This document shows, piece after piece, positions 16,161-24,763 of a stretch of DNA of 58,482 nt. How positions within the stretch are numbered: the stretch's first letter is position 1; each line of letters opens with the position of its first letter. The position numbers and the translations under genes are program-made. The notes under the pieces were generated by a model. That model did no database searches. It had not been told where the DNA came from and was given only the letters and a program-made list of their open reading frames with translations. The stretch is taken from positions 1 through 58,482 of the forward strand of contig CALWVE010000007.1 of the NCBI GenBank assembly GCA_944384905.1, in the 5' to 3' direction. The stretch is from an uncultured Clostridia bacterium (GTDB lineage: Bacteria > Bacillota > Clostridia > Oscillospirales > Acutalibacteraceae).

Positions 16161-17534
16161 ATGCTGTTCGTAAAGGACAAAAGCTTTTATCGTTCGTTTT
16201 TCCGTATGATGTTCGTGATAGCCCTGCAAAACGTCATTGTATACGGGGTAAACCTGGCCGATAACATCATGATCGGCCAATATTCCGAAAATGCAATGGC
16301 CGGGGTGAATCTGGCCAACCAGATTCAGTTTTTGCTGCAAATGCTGGTGGCCGGCGCGGCCGAAGGCATCAGTGTTCTGGCTTCCCGCAGCTGGGGCGCC
16401 AAAGAGCTGGGGCCGATCCGCAGTTTGCTGGCAATCGGGGCGCGGGTTGCCATTTTGATCCCGCTTGCGCTTTGGATTGCGGCTTTCTTTTTCCCGCAGG
16501 CCTGTCTGGGACTGTTTTCGAACGATGCCGCCGTGATTGCCGAAGGCGTGGATTATCTACGCATCGTCTCGTTTTCGTATGTGTGTTTCGGTGTTTCAAC
16601 GGTTTTGCTTACCCTGATGCGCAGCGTGGAAACCGTTTTTCTCGGCTTCTGGATTTCCCTTTCCACATTGTTTGTCAATGTGGGGCTGAACTACGCGCTG
16701 ATCGGCGGGCATTTCGGCGCGCCGGCGCTGGGAATCCGGGGCGCGGCGATCGCTACCTTGATTGCGCGTATTCTGGAAATGCTGATCGCGGTGGTCTATG
16801 TTTTTGCATTCGATCCCAAGATCCACCTGCGTTTTTCTCATGCGGTGCATATGGACAGTGTGCAGTTTAAAAACTGGTTTCGCATCGGTACGCCGGTTAT
16901 TTGTTCAAATGCGATTTGGGGCGTTGCCATGGGCACGCAGACCGCTATTTTGGGTCATATGGGCAGCGAGGCGATTGTAGCCAGTTCCGTTGCCAATACG
17001 ATCTTCCAGATCGTGGTGGTGTTTGCACAGGGCAGCGCCAGCTCGGCGGCCGTTTTGATGGGCAAAACGATCGGCGCCGGCCAAAAAGAAAAAGTGCGTG
17101 CCTACGCGATTACCATGCAGATGATTTTCCTGGTGATCGGAGCCTGTTCCGGCGTTTTGCTGTTTTTGCTGCGCAATTCGATCGTCGATATTTACGCGCT
17201 TTCCGAGCAGGCCCGCGTGCTTTCGCTTCAGTTTATCGCCGTACTTTCCGTCACAATTGTGGGGACGAGCTATCAGATGCCTTGCCTGACCGGCATTGTG
17301 CGCGGCGGGGGAGATACCAAATTTGTGCTGAAAAACGACACGATCTTTATGTGGCTGATCGTGCTGCCGATTTCGGCTTTAACGGCCTTTGTATTTCAGG
17401 GTTCGCCGCTTCTGGTGTTTATCTGTTTGAAATCCGATCAGATCCTGAAATGCTTTGTGGCCGTGGTCAAAGTGAATCGCTTCAAGTGGATTCGTGAATT
17501 TAAAAACACTTCCTCTTTGCAGGAGGAAGCGTAA
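16161..17534 (+). CDS. MATE family efflux transporter
   Basis: A 457-aa polytopic membrane protein with about twelve hydrophobic segments and the MATE features NLADNIMIGQYSE near residue 32 and a Gly/Ala-rich repeat of the motif in the second half. It probably exchanges Na+ or H+ for organic cations or metabolites; the substrate is unknown. GGGGGA precedes the ATG. It is followed after 18 bp by the zinc-ribbon protein on the same strand, which suggests co-transcription. It is clearly distinct in sequence from the MATE at 1596. Confidence 0.87.
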   Translation: MLFVKDKSFYRSFFRMMFVIALQNVIVYGVNLADNIMIGQYSENAMAGVNLANQIQFLLQMLVAGAAEGISVLASRSWGAKELGPIRSLLAIGARVAILIPLALWIAAFFFPQACLGLFSNDAAVIAEGVDYLRIVSFSYVCFGVSTVLLTLMRSVETVFLGFWISLSTLFVNVGLNYALIGGHFGAPALGIRGAAIATLIARILEMLIAVVYVFAFDPKIHLRFSHAVHMDSVQFKNWFRIGTPVICSNAIWGVAMGTQTAILGHMGSEAIVASSVANTIFQIVVVFAQGSASSAAVLMGKTIGAGQKEKVRAYAITMQMIFLVIGACSGVLLFLLRNSIVDIYALSEQARVLSLQFIAVLSVTIVGTSYQMPCLTGIVRGGGDTKFVLKNDTIFMWLIVLPISALTAFVFQGSPLLVFICLKSDQILKCFVAVVKVNRFKWIREFKNTSSLQEEA

Positions 17535-17552
17535 AACCCGGAAGGAGACCCT

Positions 17553-18005
17553 ATGCTTTATTGTACCAAGTGCCGTGCCGTTTCGGCAGAGGGCAGCCGA
17601 GCCTGTTCCGCCTGCGGAAGCCATCGGCTTCGCCCCGTTAAAAACGGAGATTTTGTTTACTTGCAGCGCGCCAGCGAATATGTGGCCGGTGAATTGAGCT
17701 CTTTGTTTCAGGAGTATGGCATTCGCTATGAAATGCTGCCCTATGGCAAAGGCCGCGTGGTTTCTTTGTATGATATGGAAGTCATGCCCACCGATAAGGC
17801 GCTTTATGTGGTGTATGACCAGCTGGAGGCGGCGCGCACACTGGTTGCGGCACATGAAAAACTGGAAGCAGACGCCGCCGAAACCCAACCCGAAGAGGAA
17901 GAGGAAGCTTTTAACCTTCGCCGGGCTATCGCTGCCTGCGGTGGGGCCATTGCGTTTATTTTGTTTATCATGCTCATGTCCTGGCTTGTTACCCGAATCG
18001 GCTGA
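17553..18005 (+). CDS. Zinc-ribbon, DUF2007-like, single-pass membrane protein
   Basis: A 150-aa protein in three parts. The N-terminal zinc ribbon has YCTKC (C4, C7) and ACSACG (about C18, C21). The middle (about 30-100) is an alpha/beta segment with YLQRASEYVAGELSSLFQEYGIRYEML, resembling the DUF2007 signal-transducing fold that handles putative prokaryotic signalling proteins. A Glu-rich stretch then leads to one C-terminal membrane helix (about 130-148). It would be a cytosolic domain anchored at its C-terminus. GGAAGGAGA precedes the ATG. It is probably in one unit with the MATE gene, but no functional link is evident. Confidence 0.72.
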   Translation: MLYCTKCRAVSAEGSRACSACGSHRLRPVKNGDFVYLQRASEYVAGELSSLFQEYGIRYEMLPYGKGRVVSLYDMEVMPTDKALYVVYDQLEAARTLVAAHEKLEADAAETQPEEEEEAFNLRRAIAACGGAIAFILFIMLMSWLVTRIG

Positions 18006-18057
18006 CAGCTTGCGTATGTGCTGACATAAAATATTTTTATATAAAGGAAGGATAATC

Positions 18058-19338
18058 ATGAATCATTATCAGCTCGATACTCAATGCATCCATGCGGGCT
18101 ATGAACCGAAGAACGGTGAGCCCCGTGTGCTGCCGATTGCGCAGAGCACCACATTTAAATACGACAGTTCCAAAGAAATGGGCGATTTGTTCGACCTTAA
18201 GGGCGACGGATTCTTCTATACCCGTCTGGGCAACCCCACACTTGATGCCGTAGAACGCAAAATTGCCGCGCTGGAAGGCGGCGTAGGCGCTATGGTAACG
18301 TCTTCCGGACAGGCTGCCAATCTGATGGCCGTAACGAATATCTGTCACGCGGGCGATCACATGGTTTGCTCCAGCGCGATTTACGGCGGTACGTTCAACC
18401 TGTTCAACAAAACCACCCGCGAACTGGGCATTGACGTGACGTTTGTTTCGCCTTCCTGCACACAGGAAGAATTGCAGGCGGCTTTCCGCGAAAATACCCG
18501 CTGCGTTTTTGCTGAAACGCTTTCCAATCCTACGCTGGTCGTAACCGATCTGGAACTGTTTGCAAAAGAAGCTCACGCGCACGGCGTGCCGCTGATTGTA
18601 GATAATACGTTCCCCACGCCCATGAACTGCCGTCCGTTTGAATTCGGTGTGGATATCGTTACGCATTCCACCACCAAATATATGGATGGTCATGCTGTTC
18701 AGACCGGCGGTGTGATTGTAGATAGCGGCAATTTCAACTGGAACAACGGCAAATATCCCATGCTCACCGAGCCGGATGAATCTTACCACGGCATTGTTTA
18801 TACCGAGCATTTCGGCAAAGCGGCTTATATCGCCAAGGCCCGCTGCCATCTGATGCGCGATTTCGGCGCACAGGCGGCTCCCATGAACGCCTGGCTGCTC
18901 AACCTGGGCCTGGAAACGCTGGCTCTGCGTATGGAACGCCATTGCTTCAACGCCCAGAAAGTAGCCGAATGGCTGGAAAAAGACGAGCGGATCAGCTGGG
19001 TAAACTATCCCGGTCTCAAGAGCAACCCGTATTATGAGCTGGGTCAGAAATATATGCCCCATGGCTCCTGTGGCGTGGTTTCCTTTGGCGTAAAGGGCGG
19101 ACGCGAAGCGGCTACCCGTTTTATGGACGGCCTGAAGCTCGCTTCCGTTGTAACCCATGTCGCCGACCTGCGCACCTGCGTGCTGCATCCGGCCAGCACC
19201 ACGCATCGCCAGCTCACTGAAAAGCAGCTGGAAGAAAGCGGAGTACCGGCCGATCTGATCCGTCTGTCTGTGGGTATCGAAAACATTGAAGATATCCTCG
19301 CCGATATCGATCAGGCACTTGCCAAAGCACAGGGCTGA
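18058..19338 (+). CDS. metY: O-acetylhomoserine sulfhydrylase (Cys/Met metabolism PLP enzyme)
   Basis: Fold-type I PLP enzyme that makes homocysteine from O-acetylhomoserine and sulfide, feeding methionine synthesis. It has YTRLGNPT, GGVGAMVTSSGQAA, the UFETLSNPT-like AETLSNPTL, DNTFPTP, and the PLP lysine in HSTTKYMDGH (about residue 206). At 426 aa, and with the insertion typical of MetY rather than the shorter MetB/MetC, the sulfhydrylase call is favoured. AAGGAAGG precedes the ATG. It ends four bases from the convergent DUF3783 gene with no obvious terminator between them. Confidence 0.9.
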   Translation: MNHYQLDTQCIHAGYEPKNGEPRVLPIAQSTTFKYDSSKEMGDLFDLKGDGFFYTRLGNPTLDAVERKIAALEGGVGAMVTSSGQAANLMAVTNICHAGDHMVCSSAIYGGTFNLFNKTTRELGIDVTFVSPSCTQEELQAAFRENTRCVFAETLSNPTLVVTDLELFAKEAHAHGVPLIVDNTFPTPMNCRPFEFGVDIVTHSTTKYMDGHAVQTGGVIVDSGNFNWNNGKYPMLTEPDESYHGIVYTEHFGKAAYIAKARCHLMRDFGAQAAPMNAWLLNLGLETLALRMERHCFNAQKVAEWLEKDERISWVNYPGLKSNPYYELGQKYMPHGSCGVVSFGVKGGREAATRFMDGLKLASVVTHVADLRTCVLHPASTTHRQLTEKQLEESGVPADLIRLSVGIENIEDILADIDQALAKAQG

Positions 19339-19342
19339 TCTT

Positions 19343-19732
19343 TTACGATTTAGACGGCTGCGTATGCATCAGCTGATGTTCAGCGCGGATTTCTTCATAC
19401 AACTGGCGAAGCGGCCAAGTGGAGTTATCCGGTGTAAGGACAGCTTTTAAGTTAAGGGGCGGAACACCCGGCGCGCGTAAGGCCTTTAAAATTTGGTTGA
19501 TCTGAGCGGAAGTGCAGAAGCAGAATACCGCAAAGGCTTCGTTTGGAACGTAAGACGAGGGCGTCAAGTCACGGTTTCCAAACGCCAAATCGCCGACGGG
19601 CGTATAAAAATCAGATGTGGTGAGTGAAAGCACGCTGCATTTTGCGTCTTCAAAAATTTTTGTATAAAGACCGTTGTTGATATTGAGCGGGGTGTACAGA
19701 AGAACTTTTGGTTTTTTGACAAGCGCTTTCAT
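19343..19732 (-). CDS. DUF3783 family protein
   Basis: A 129-aa soluble protein. The N-terminal half looks like a small Rossmann-like response fold (KVLLYTPLN). The C-terminal half carries the DUF3783 signature: LKAVLTPDNSTWPLRQLYEEIRAEHQLM, of which LTPDNSTWPL and EEIRAEH are the core. DUF3783 has no established function. GGAGG lies upstream of the ATG. The gene is a single unit, tail to tail with metY. Confidence 0.78.
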   Translation of the reverse strand: MKALVKKPKVLLYTPLNINNGLYTKIFEDAKCSVLSLTTSDFYTPVGDLAFGNRDLTPSSYVPNEAFAVFCFCTSAQINQILKALRAPGVPPLNLKAVLTPDNSTWPLRQLYEEIRAEHQLMHTQPSKS

Positions 19733-19888
19733 AAAGAAGCCTCCGTTTCTTTTCGAGCTGCCGGCGCAGCCGATCTCTTTCTTAAATTATAGCATACAGA
19801 TTGGATTTGGAACAGTTTTTGTGCAAAACCCGTCCATCCCACTCGTTTTTTCGTCTAAATGTAAAAGGAATTCTGTTGATTTTACAAA

Positions 19889-19917
19889 TAGAAATTTTCT
19901 TTTAAATATGATATACT
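19889..19917 (+). promoter_or_regulatory. Extended -10 promoter for the PRPP synthetase gene
   Basis: TGATATACT gives an extended -10 (TATACT at 19912-19917) in an AT-rich tract. The -35 region is poor. A leader of about 70 nt follows. Confidence 0.5.
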
Positions 19918-19990
19918 GTTTGTGGTAGATCGGGCGGCTTGTTCTGGCCCCCGAAAAAACGGAAAAGTGAATGGTAAGGAGCAGTACAAC

Positions 19991-21145
19991 ATGAAATCCG
20001 TGAGTTTATTTGACTCCGAAAGCTCAGTCGCAAAGCTTGGTATCATTGCTATGGACAGTGCCAAAGAACTGGGTGCAGAAATCGACCAGTATCTGGTGGC
20101 CTGGGCTAAGCAGAACGGCGTGAACGTGCCGGGTGATTCCTTTTTGATCGAGGCCAGCTGCCCGCGTTTCTCCTCTGGTGACGCAAAGGGTCTGATCAAA
20201 TCCACCGTGCGCGGTATGGACCTTTACATTATTGTAGATCCGGGCAATTACAGCTGTACCTACAATTATTTTGGTCATCAAAACGCCATGTCTCCGGACG
20301 ATCATTATCAGGATCTCAAGCGTCTGATTCAGGCTGCCAGCGGTAAGGCACACCGTATCAACGTGATTATGCCGCTGCTGTATGGTGGACGTCAGCATCG
20401 CCGCAGCTATCGCGAATCGCTGGACTGCGCATTTGCGCTTCAGGAACTGCAGGCTATGGGCGTTGAAAACGTCGTCAGCTTCGACGCACACGATCCGCGC
20501 GTACAGAATGCTGTACCGCTGATGGGTTTTGATAACCTGATGCCGTATTATCAGGTTCTCAAGAAGATGTTCCATGATTTCCCCACGTTGGAAATCGACC
20601 GCGATCATTTCATGATTGTCAGCCCCGACGAGGGCGCTATGCAGCGCAACATGTTCTATGCTTCCGTTATGGGCGTAGACCTGGGTATGTTCTATAAGCG
20701 CCGCGATTATTCCCGCATCATTAACGGCCATAACCCGATTGTGGCCCATGAATATCTGGGTGCTTCCGTAGAAGGCAAAACCGTTTTTGTTGCCGATGAT
20801 ATCATCTCTTCCGGCGAATCCATGCTGGATGTAGCCCGCAGCTTGAAGGCTCAGAAAGCCGAGCGTTTCTTCAGCTTTGCTACGTATGCAATGTTTACAG
20901 GCGGCTTGGAGTCTTTTGACCGTGCTTATGAAGAAGGTATTATCGACGGCGTATTCGGTACCAACCTCACGTATTGCCCCGATGAGCTTAAAGCCCGTCC
21001 GTGGTTCCATCAGGTTGACTGTGCAAAATATGTTGCTTATTATATTTCTGCCCTCAACCACGAAGTATCCGTCAGCGCGATCATCGATCCGCATGATAAG
21101 GTGGAAGCTCTGCTGAAAGCTCGCCGCGAAGCCGCTTCTAAATAA
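19991..21145 (+). CDS. prs: Ribose-phosphate pyrophosphokinase, long divergent form
   Basis: Phosphoribosyltransferase-fold enzyme predicted to make PRPP from ribose 5-phosphate and ATP. It has two type-I PRT-like halves, the ATP/ribose loop near MPLLYGGRQHRR, and VFVADDIISSGESMLDVA, which occupies the PRPP-binding loop position (about residues 268-285). At 384 aa it is about 70 residues longer than standard Prs. The PRPP loop DDIISSGES differs from the usual DDMIDTAGT. It may therefore be a specialised paralogue; no second prs is in the window for comparison. The ATG at 19991 has AAGGAGC upstream; the frame extending to 19922 does not. Confidence 0.8.
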   Translation: MKSVSLFDSESSVAKLGIIAMDSAKELGAEIDQYLVAWAKQNGVNVPGDSFLIEASCPRFSSGDAKGLIKSTVRGMDLYIIVDPGNYSCTYNYFGHQNAMSPDDHYQDLKRLIQAASGKAHRINVIMPLLYGGRQHRRSYRESLDCAFALQELQAMGVENVVSFDAHDPRVQNAVPLMGFDNLMPYYQVLKKMFHDFPTLEIDRDHFMIVSPDEGAMQRNMFYASVMGVDLGMFYKRRDYSRIINGHNPIVAHEYLGASVEGKTVFVADDIISSGESMLDVARSLKAQKAERFFSFATYAMFTGGLESFDRAYEEGIIDGVFGTNLTYCPDELKARPWFHQVDCAKYVAYYISALNHEVSVSAIIDPHDKVEALLKARREAASK

Positions 21146-21156
21146 TCTGTTGCTTC

Positions 21157-21193
21157 ATCTCCTGCTGCAATTTGCAGCAGGAGATTTTTATTT
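21157..21193 (+). terminator. Terminator after prs
   Basis: ATCTCCTGCTGCA pairs perfectly with TGCAGCAGGAGAT and is followed by TTTTTATTTT. Confidence 0.9.
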
Positions 21194-21285
21194 TATCTTG
21201 AGCGAAAACAGGGCTTGACTTTTCTCTTTAAATGTGCCAAGATGTTCGCGTAGCGGTAAAAAACGCACAGGGAGGAACAGAAAAT

Positions 21286-22476
21286 ATGTATGGAGTAAAC
21301 GAATCATTCGACAGTCAGCTTTTGTATTTCACATCATCCAGCTGCCTGAAAGACGGGAGCGGACTGGTTTTTATCGGAGAAGAGGACGGCAATCCGAACG
21401 TTTATTATCGTGATTACGCCACGAATACGACCCGCCGGCTTTCTGATAACCGGGAAGGTACGCTGAAATCGTATGTGTATTTTAACGGGAATGTGAATCG
21501 CGGCTTCGGAAAAGCCAGCGCCTGCCTGGATAATACCCGCGGGCTGGTCTATTACCTTCAGGGCCGCAAGGTTTGCCGCGTGGATCTAAACGGTGAAATC
21601 CGCGTGCTGGCCGAAGTTCCCGAGGATCAGGTCACCGCGTTTATGCATGTGAGCGCAGACGGTAAAAAGCTGTGCGTTCCTACAACGGATGCCCGTGCAT
21701 TGGAATCGGAACATCGCGACGGCCCGGCTACGCTTTGGCCCGGTTACGATATTGACGAGCGTGTACAAAAGGAAAATCTCTGTTCCTATCTGCGTGTGTA
21801 TGACACCGAAAGCGGGGAAGAGCTTTTGTGCGAGCGCGTTGCCAAGGCGTGGATTACACATGTGCAGTTCCACCCGCAAAACAGCGATTGGATTCTGTAT
21901 AACCATGAATGGGCTTCGCATTGCGGTATCCGCCGGATGTGGCTCTGGGACGGCCAATACCATCGTGCACTGCGTACGCTGGATAAAGGCCGCCGGATTG
22001 AAGACTGGGTCTGCCATGAGATGTGGAGCGAAGACGGCAGCGAAATTATTTACCACGGCAGCTACGCCGAGGGCGGGCTGTTCTATATTGGGCGGATTAC
22101 GCTTGCTACCGGCGAAATCAAAGAAATTGCCCTGCCGAAGGCTTACCATAGTTATGGCCATTTCACGATTTCCAAAGACGGCCTGCTCGTCAGCGACGGA
22201 TACTATGTGCCCGATTCCGTTTTGGAACAGGCCGTGGGGAAGGATTACAGCGGTACGGATTTTGCCGCTCGCTGGATCTCGGTTCAGAAAGTCGATTGGG
22301 AAAAGGGAACGATCGAATGGTTCCCGCTGGAGGAGCATAATTCCAGCTGGCAAAACCAGGATACGCACCCGCATCCGATCTTCAGCCCCGACGGCAGGCG
22401 CGTTTATTATACCACCGATGCTTCGGGAAAACTGGAAGTGCGCAGCTGCCCGGTGCCGGAAGCAGCTTTGCGGTGA
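21286..22476 (+). CDS. Oligogalacturonate lyase, PL22-like
   Basis: Predicted cytosolic seven-bladed beta-propeller lyase that splits short unsaturated pectin fragments to 5-keto-4-deoxyuronate. Repeating blades are seen (FIGEEDGNPNVYYRD, MHVSADGKKL, FSPDGRRVYYTTD). The Mn-binding cluster of PL22 enzymes is visible as Q358-D-T-H361-P-H363 with the expected spacing, together with the upstream HYSS/HNSS-type histidine region. WILYNHEW and GIRRMWLWDG are family landmarks. No signal peptide. The ATG at 21286 has GGGAGGAAC upstream; the open frame back to 21232 lacks a site. A weak TTGACT/CAAGAT promoter may lie at 21215-21243. No other pectin genes are adjacent. Confidence 0.83.
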   Translation: MYGVNESFDSQLLYFTSSSCLKDGSGLVFIGEEDGNPNVYYRDYATNTTRRLSDNREGTLKSYVYFNGNVNRGFGKASACLDNTRGLVYYLQGRKVCRVDLNGEIRVLAEVPEDQVTAFMHVSADGKKLCVPTTDARALESEHRDGPATLWPGYDIDERVQKENLCSYLRVYDTESGEELLCERVAKAWITHVQFHPQNSDWILYNHEWASHCGIRRMWLWDGQYHRALRTLDKGRRIEDWVCHEMWSEDGSEIIYHGSYAEGGLFYIGRITLATGEIKEIALPKAYHSYGHFTISKDGLLVSDGYYVPDSVLEQAVGKDYSGTDFAARWISVQKVDWEKGTIEWFPLEEHNSSWQNQDTHPHPIFSPDGRRVYYTTDASGKLEVRSCPVPEAALR

Positions 22477-22583
22477 GATTTTGTGCAAACGGAAAAAGGG
22501 CTCCTTGTTCGTTTGCGATGTAAATTGCTAACATACACAAAAAACAGCCGGGATTTTCGGATATAATTCTTATACAGTCTTCG

Positions 22584-22612
22584 TTGACTTAAAAGCAAAG
22601 AAATTATATAAT
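22584..22612 (+). promoter_or_regulatory. Strong sigma-A-type promoter for the flavodoxin gene
   Basis: TTGACT, a 17-bp spacer and perfect TATAAT, about 30 bp upstream of the start, in an AT-rich stretch. Confidence 0.75.
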
Positions 22613-22640
22613 ATAAATAATTTCTGACAAAGGTTGTGAA

Positions 22641-23204
22641 ATGATGTCCACGGTTGTTATTTACAAAACCAAATACGGCGCTACGCAAAAGTATGCCGAA
22701 TGGATTGCGGAGGCCCTGGGGGCAGATCTCTTCAACATCCGCAAATTCAACAAGGATCAGTTTCAGAATTACGATACCGTGATTCTGGGCGGCGGCATTT
22801 ATGCCGGCAATATCAATGGCATCTCCCTGATTTCCAAAAACTTTGATCAGCTTGCAGGCAAACGGATTATTATTTTTACAGTGGGCATCAAAGATCCGTC
22901 GCAGCCTGTCAATGCGGAAGAAATCGAAAAAGGCCTTCTAAAGGTGCTGACGCCCGATATGCTGGAAAAAATCCGCGTATTCAGCTTCCGCGGCGCGCTC
23001 GATTGCGACAAGGTGAATGTTCTGCATTATTCCATGCTGAAAATTCTGGCCCAGGTGACGGATGATCTCAATACACCCGATGTTGACGAGGGCCGCGTTT
23101 TCCAGGAAGCGTTTGAAAAACCGCAGAATTTTATCGAATACGACCAGGTGAAGCCGCTTGTTAATTATGTCAAAACCATGGAATATATCAAAGAACAGCG
23201 CTAA
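22641..23204 (+). CDS. Flavodoxin-domain protein
   Basis: A 187-aa flavodoxin-fold protein, probably binding FMN. The phosphate loop is YKTKYGATQKYAEWIA at about residues 8-23. The second loop is LGGGIYAGNI, and GIKDP lies after strand 4. This matches the flavodoxin_5 group, related to menaquinone-dependent protoporphyrinogen oxidase (HemG-like) but without its clear hallmarks. It may act as a small redox carrier or NADPH-dependent reductase. A second in-frame ATG lies three bases on; AAAGG is nearer to optimal spacing for 22641-22644. Monocistronic with a terminator. Confidence 0.82.
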   Translation: MMSTVVIYKTKYGATQKYAEWIAEALGADLFNIRKFNKDQFQNYDTVILGGGIYAGNINGISLISKNFDQLAGKRIIIFTVGIKDPSQPVNAEEIEKGLLKVLTPDMLEKIRVFSFRGALDCDKVNVLHYSMLKILAQVTDDLNTPDVDEGRVFQEAFEKPQNFIEYDQVKPLVNYVKTMEYIKEQR

Positions 23205-23212
23205 GTAAATGA

Positions 23213-23258
23213 AAACGCCGCCTGTGAACCGTTTTAAATGGTTCCAGGCGGCATTTTT
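23213..23258. terminator. Bidirectional terminator
   Basis: GCCGCCTG-GAACC and GGTTC-CAGGCGGC arms with AAAA before and TTTTT after. It lies between the convergent flavodoxin and sirtuin genes. Confidence 0.85.
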
Positions 23259-23259
23259 A

Positions 23260-23997
23260 TTATTTGATTTTTTCGAGCTGTTCGATCACCTCAACCACGT
23301 CGTCATACAACGCGATTTCGGCTTCTTTGTCCATCGGGGTGGGCGTTTTGTTAATCAGCGCCAGATGTTCGCCCTGGAAGTACCGCACATAGGCGGCCGC
23401 CGGGTAAACGACCAGCGAAGTGCCGATAATCAAAAGCGTATCGGCTTCTCCGATCGCGTGCAGCGCGCCGCGCACAACCCGGTCATCCAGCGGCTCTTCG
23501 TATAAAACGACATCCGGTTTGATGATTTCCCCGTCATCCGGGCAGCGCGGAACTTCGCCCGGCAGCGCCAGCAGTTCTTCCATGGAAAAGAAGCGGCCGC
23601 AGCGATGGCAGTAATTTCGGTGTACACTGCCGTGCAGTTCATAAACGCGGGAGCTTCCCGCCGCCTGGTGCAGACCGTCGATATTCTGCGTTACAACGGA
23701 AACCGTTTTGCCTTCCTGTTCCAACTGAGCGAAAAAGCGGTGTGCGGCGTTGGGTTTGGCGTTTGGATACAGCATCTTGCTTTTGTAAAAGGCATAGAAA
23801 AGATCCGGATGCCGCATAAAAAAGGAATGGGAAATCATTTCTTCCGGCCGGTAGCGGGTGTGCATTTTCTGGCTGTAAATCCCTTCGGCCGAGCGAAAAT
23901 CGGGAATCCCGCTGGGTACGCTGATCCCGGCGCCGGTAAAAACGCAAAGATGCCGGCTCTGCTGTAAAATATCGTGGAGTTTTTGAATGGAATCCAT
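23260..23997 (-). CDS. NAD-dependent protein deacylase, SIR2 family
   Basis: A 245-aa sirtuin that removes acyl groups from lysines using NAD. The Rossmann start is FTGAGISVPSGIPDFRS, the NAD/ribose site is TQNIDGLHQAAG, and the general base is His in ELHGS. The zinc module has CHRC as the first pair, but the second pair reads CPDDG: the fourth cysteine is replaced by Asp. Zinc binding may therefore be altered or absent. IIKPDVVLYEE, TSLVVYPAA and the final ALINK segment are as in CobB-type enzymes. GGAG precedes the ATG. Monocistronic. Confidence 0.92.
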   Translation of the reverse strand: MDSIQKLHDILQQSRHLCVFTGAGISVPSGIPDFRSAEGIYSQKMHTRYRPEEMISHSFFMRHPDLFYAFYKSKMLYPNAKPNAAHRFFAQLEQEGKTVSVVTQNIDGLHQAAGSSRVYELHGSVHRNYCHRCGRFFSMEELLALPGEVPRCPDDGEIIKPDVVLYEEPLDDRVVRGALHAIGEADTLLIIGTSLVVYPAAAYVRYFQGEHLALINKTPTPMDKEAEIALYDDVVEVIEQLEKIK

Positions 23998-24056
23998 GGT
24001 TCTCCTCCGTTCCTGTTTTTTTCAGTATACACCATTTTCCGCCCCGGCGATAGGGG

Positions 24057-24521
24057 TTACATCCGTTTTCCGAAATAGATTCGTAAAGAGACAACCACCA
24101 AACACAAATAGAGCAGGCAGCCGATGCACACAAACGAAACCACAGGAGAGAAAAAGCCGCCGATTACAATGGCAAACAACAGACCCACCAGCTCGAAGAT
24201 CAGCGCGGTCTGCCCGCAGCGGCGCGAAATGGCCTGTTCGCGTTCGTCGTGCGTCTGAATGTACATTTTTTTCAGCTCAGCTTCATTTTGCTGCGCTTTT
24301 CTGTTTTTGACAATTCCCAATATAGAAACGACTACATACACGGCGCTCAGTCCGAAGAGGAAACCGTTCCACATCGATTGCCAGCGTTCGTCCGGGAAAA
24401 CAGGGCGAATCACTTCAAACACCGAAAGAGCCATCATGATGATGAGCAGCACCAGGGAAACCGAGTAGAAAACCGTTTGGAGACGCAGCGATTTTTTGTA
24501 GAGTTTCAGTTCTTTTTCCAT
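24057..24521 (-). CDS. Membrane protein of unknown function, partner of an XRE regulator
   Basis: A 154-aa protein with four hydrophobic segments (about residues 15-35, 48-70, 105-122 and 125-147) and a charged cytosolic loop in the middle (NRKAQQNEAELKKMYIQTHDEREQAISRR). The loop recalls DUF2178-like and similar small membrane proteins often paired with HTH genes. It directly follows the regulator with a 2-bp gap and a strong GGAGGAGG site, so the two are one operon under the triple-operator promoter. It may sense membrane state or be the regulated target; this is inference. Confidence 0.75.
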   Translation of the reverse strand: MEKELKLYKKSLRLQTVFYSVSLVLLIIMMALSVFEVIRPVFPDERWQSMWNGFLFGLSAVYVVVSILGIVKNRKAQQNEAELKKMYIQTHDEREQAISRRCGQTALIFELVGLLFAIVIGGFFSPVVSFVCIGCLLYLCLVVVSLRIYFGKRM

Positions 24522-24523
24522 GA

Positions 24524-24730
24524 TTATTCCTCCTCCAATTCAGAAAAATCAAAAACTTCTTCGATGGTCAGCCCGAAGTAATGGGCAATCTTGTAAGCCA
24601 GCGGCAAAGAGGCTGTGTATTTGCCCACTTCAATCGAAGTGATGGTCTGCCTTGTGGTGCCCACGGCTTCGGCCAATTCTTCCTGCGAGAGCTTGTGCAG
24701 TTTGCGCAGTTCGCGGATTTTTGTTCGCAA
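24524..24730 (-). CDS. XRE-family transcriptional regulator (short)
   Basis: A 68-aa single-domain Cro/C1 HTH protein. Helices include LRKLHKLSQEELAEAVGTTRQTITSIEVGKYTASLPLAYKIAHYF in three parts: LSQEELAEAV is helix 2, TTRQTITSIE the recognition helix. The C-terminal LTIEEVFDF is typical of the YozG/YgzD group. Translation starts at TTG with GGAGGG 7 nt upstream. The promoter upstream has three CTTTGCAAAA boxes placed as autorepression operators. Confidence 0.85.
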   Translation of the reverse strand: MRTKIRELRKLHKLSQEELAEAVGTTRQTITSIEVGKYTASLPLAYKIAHYFGLTIEEVFDFSELEEE

Positions 24731-24763
24731 GCAAACGCCCTCCTTTTCTGTGTGCTAAGTTAA

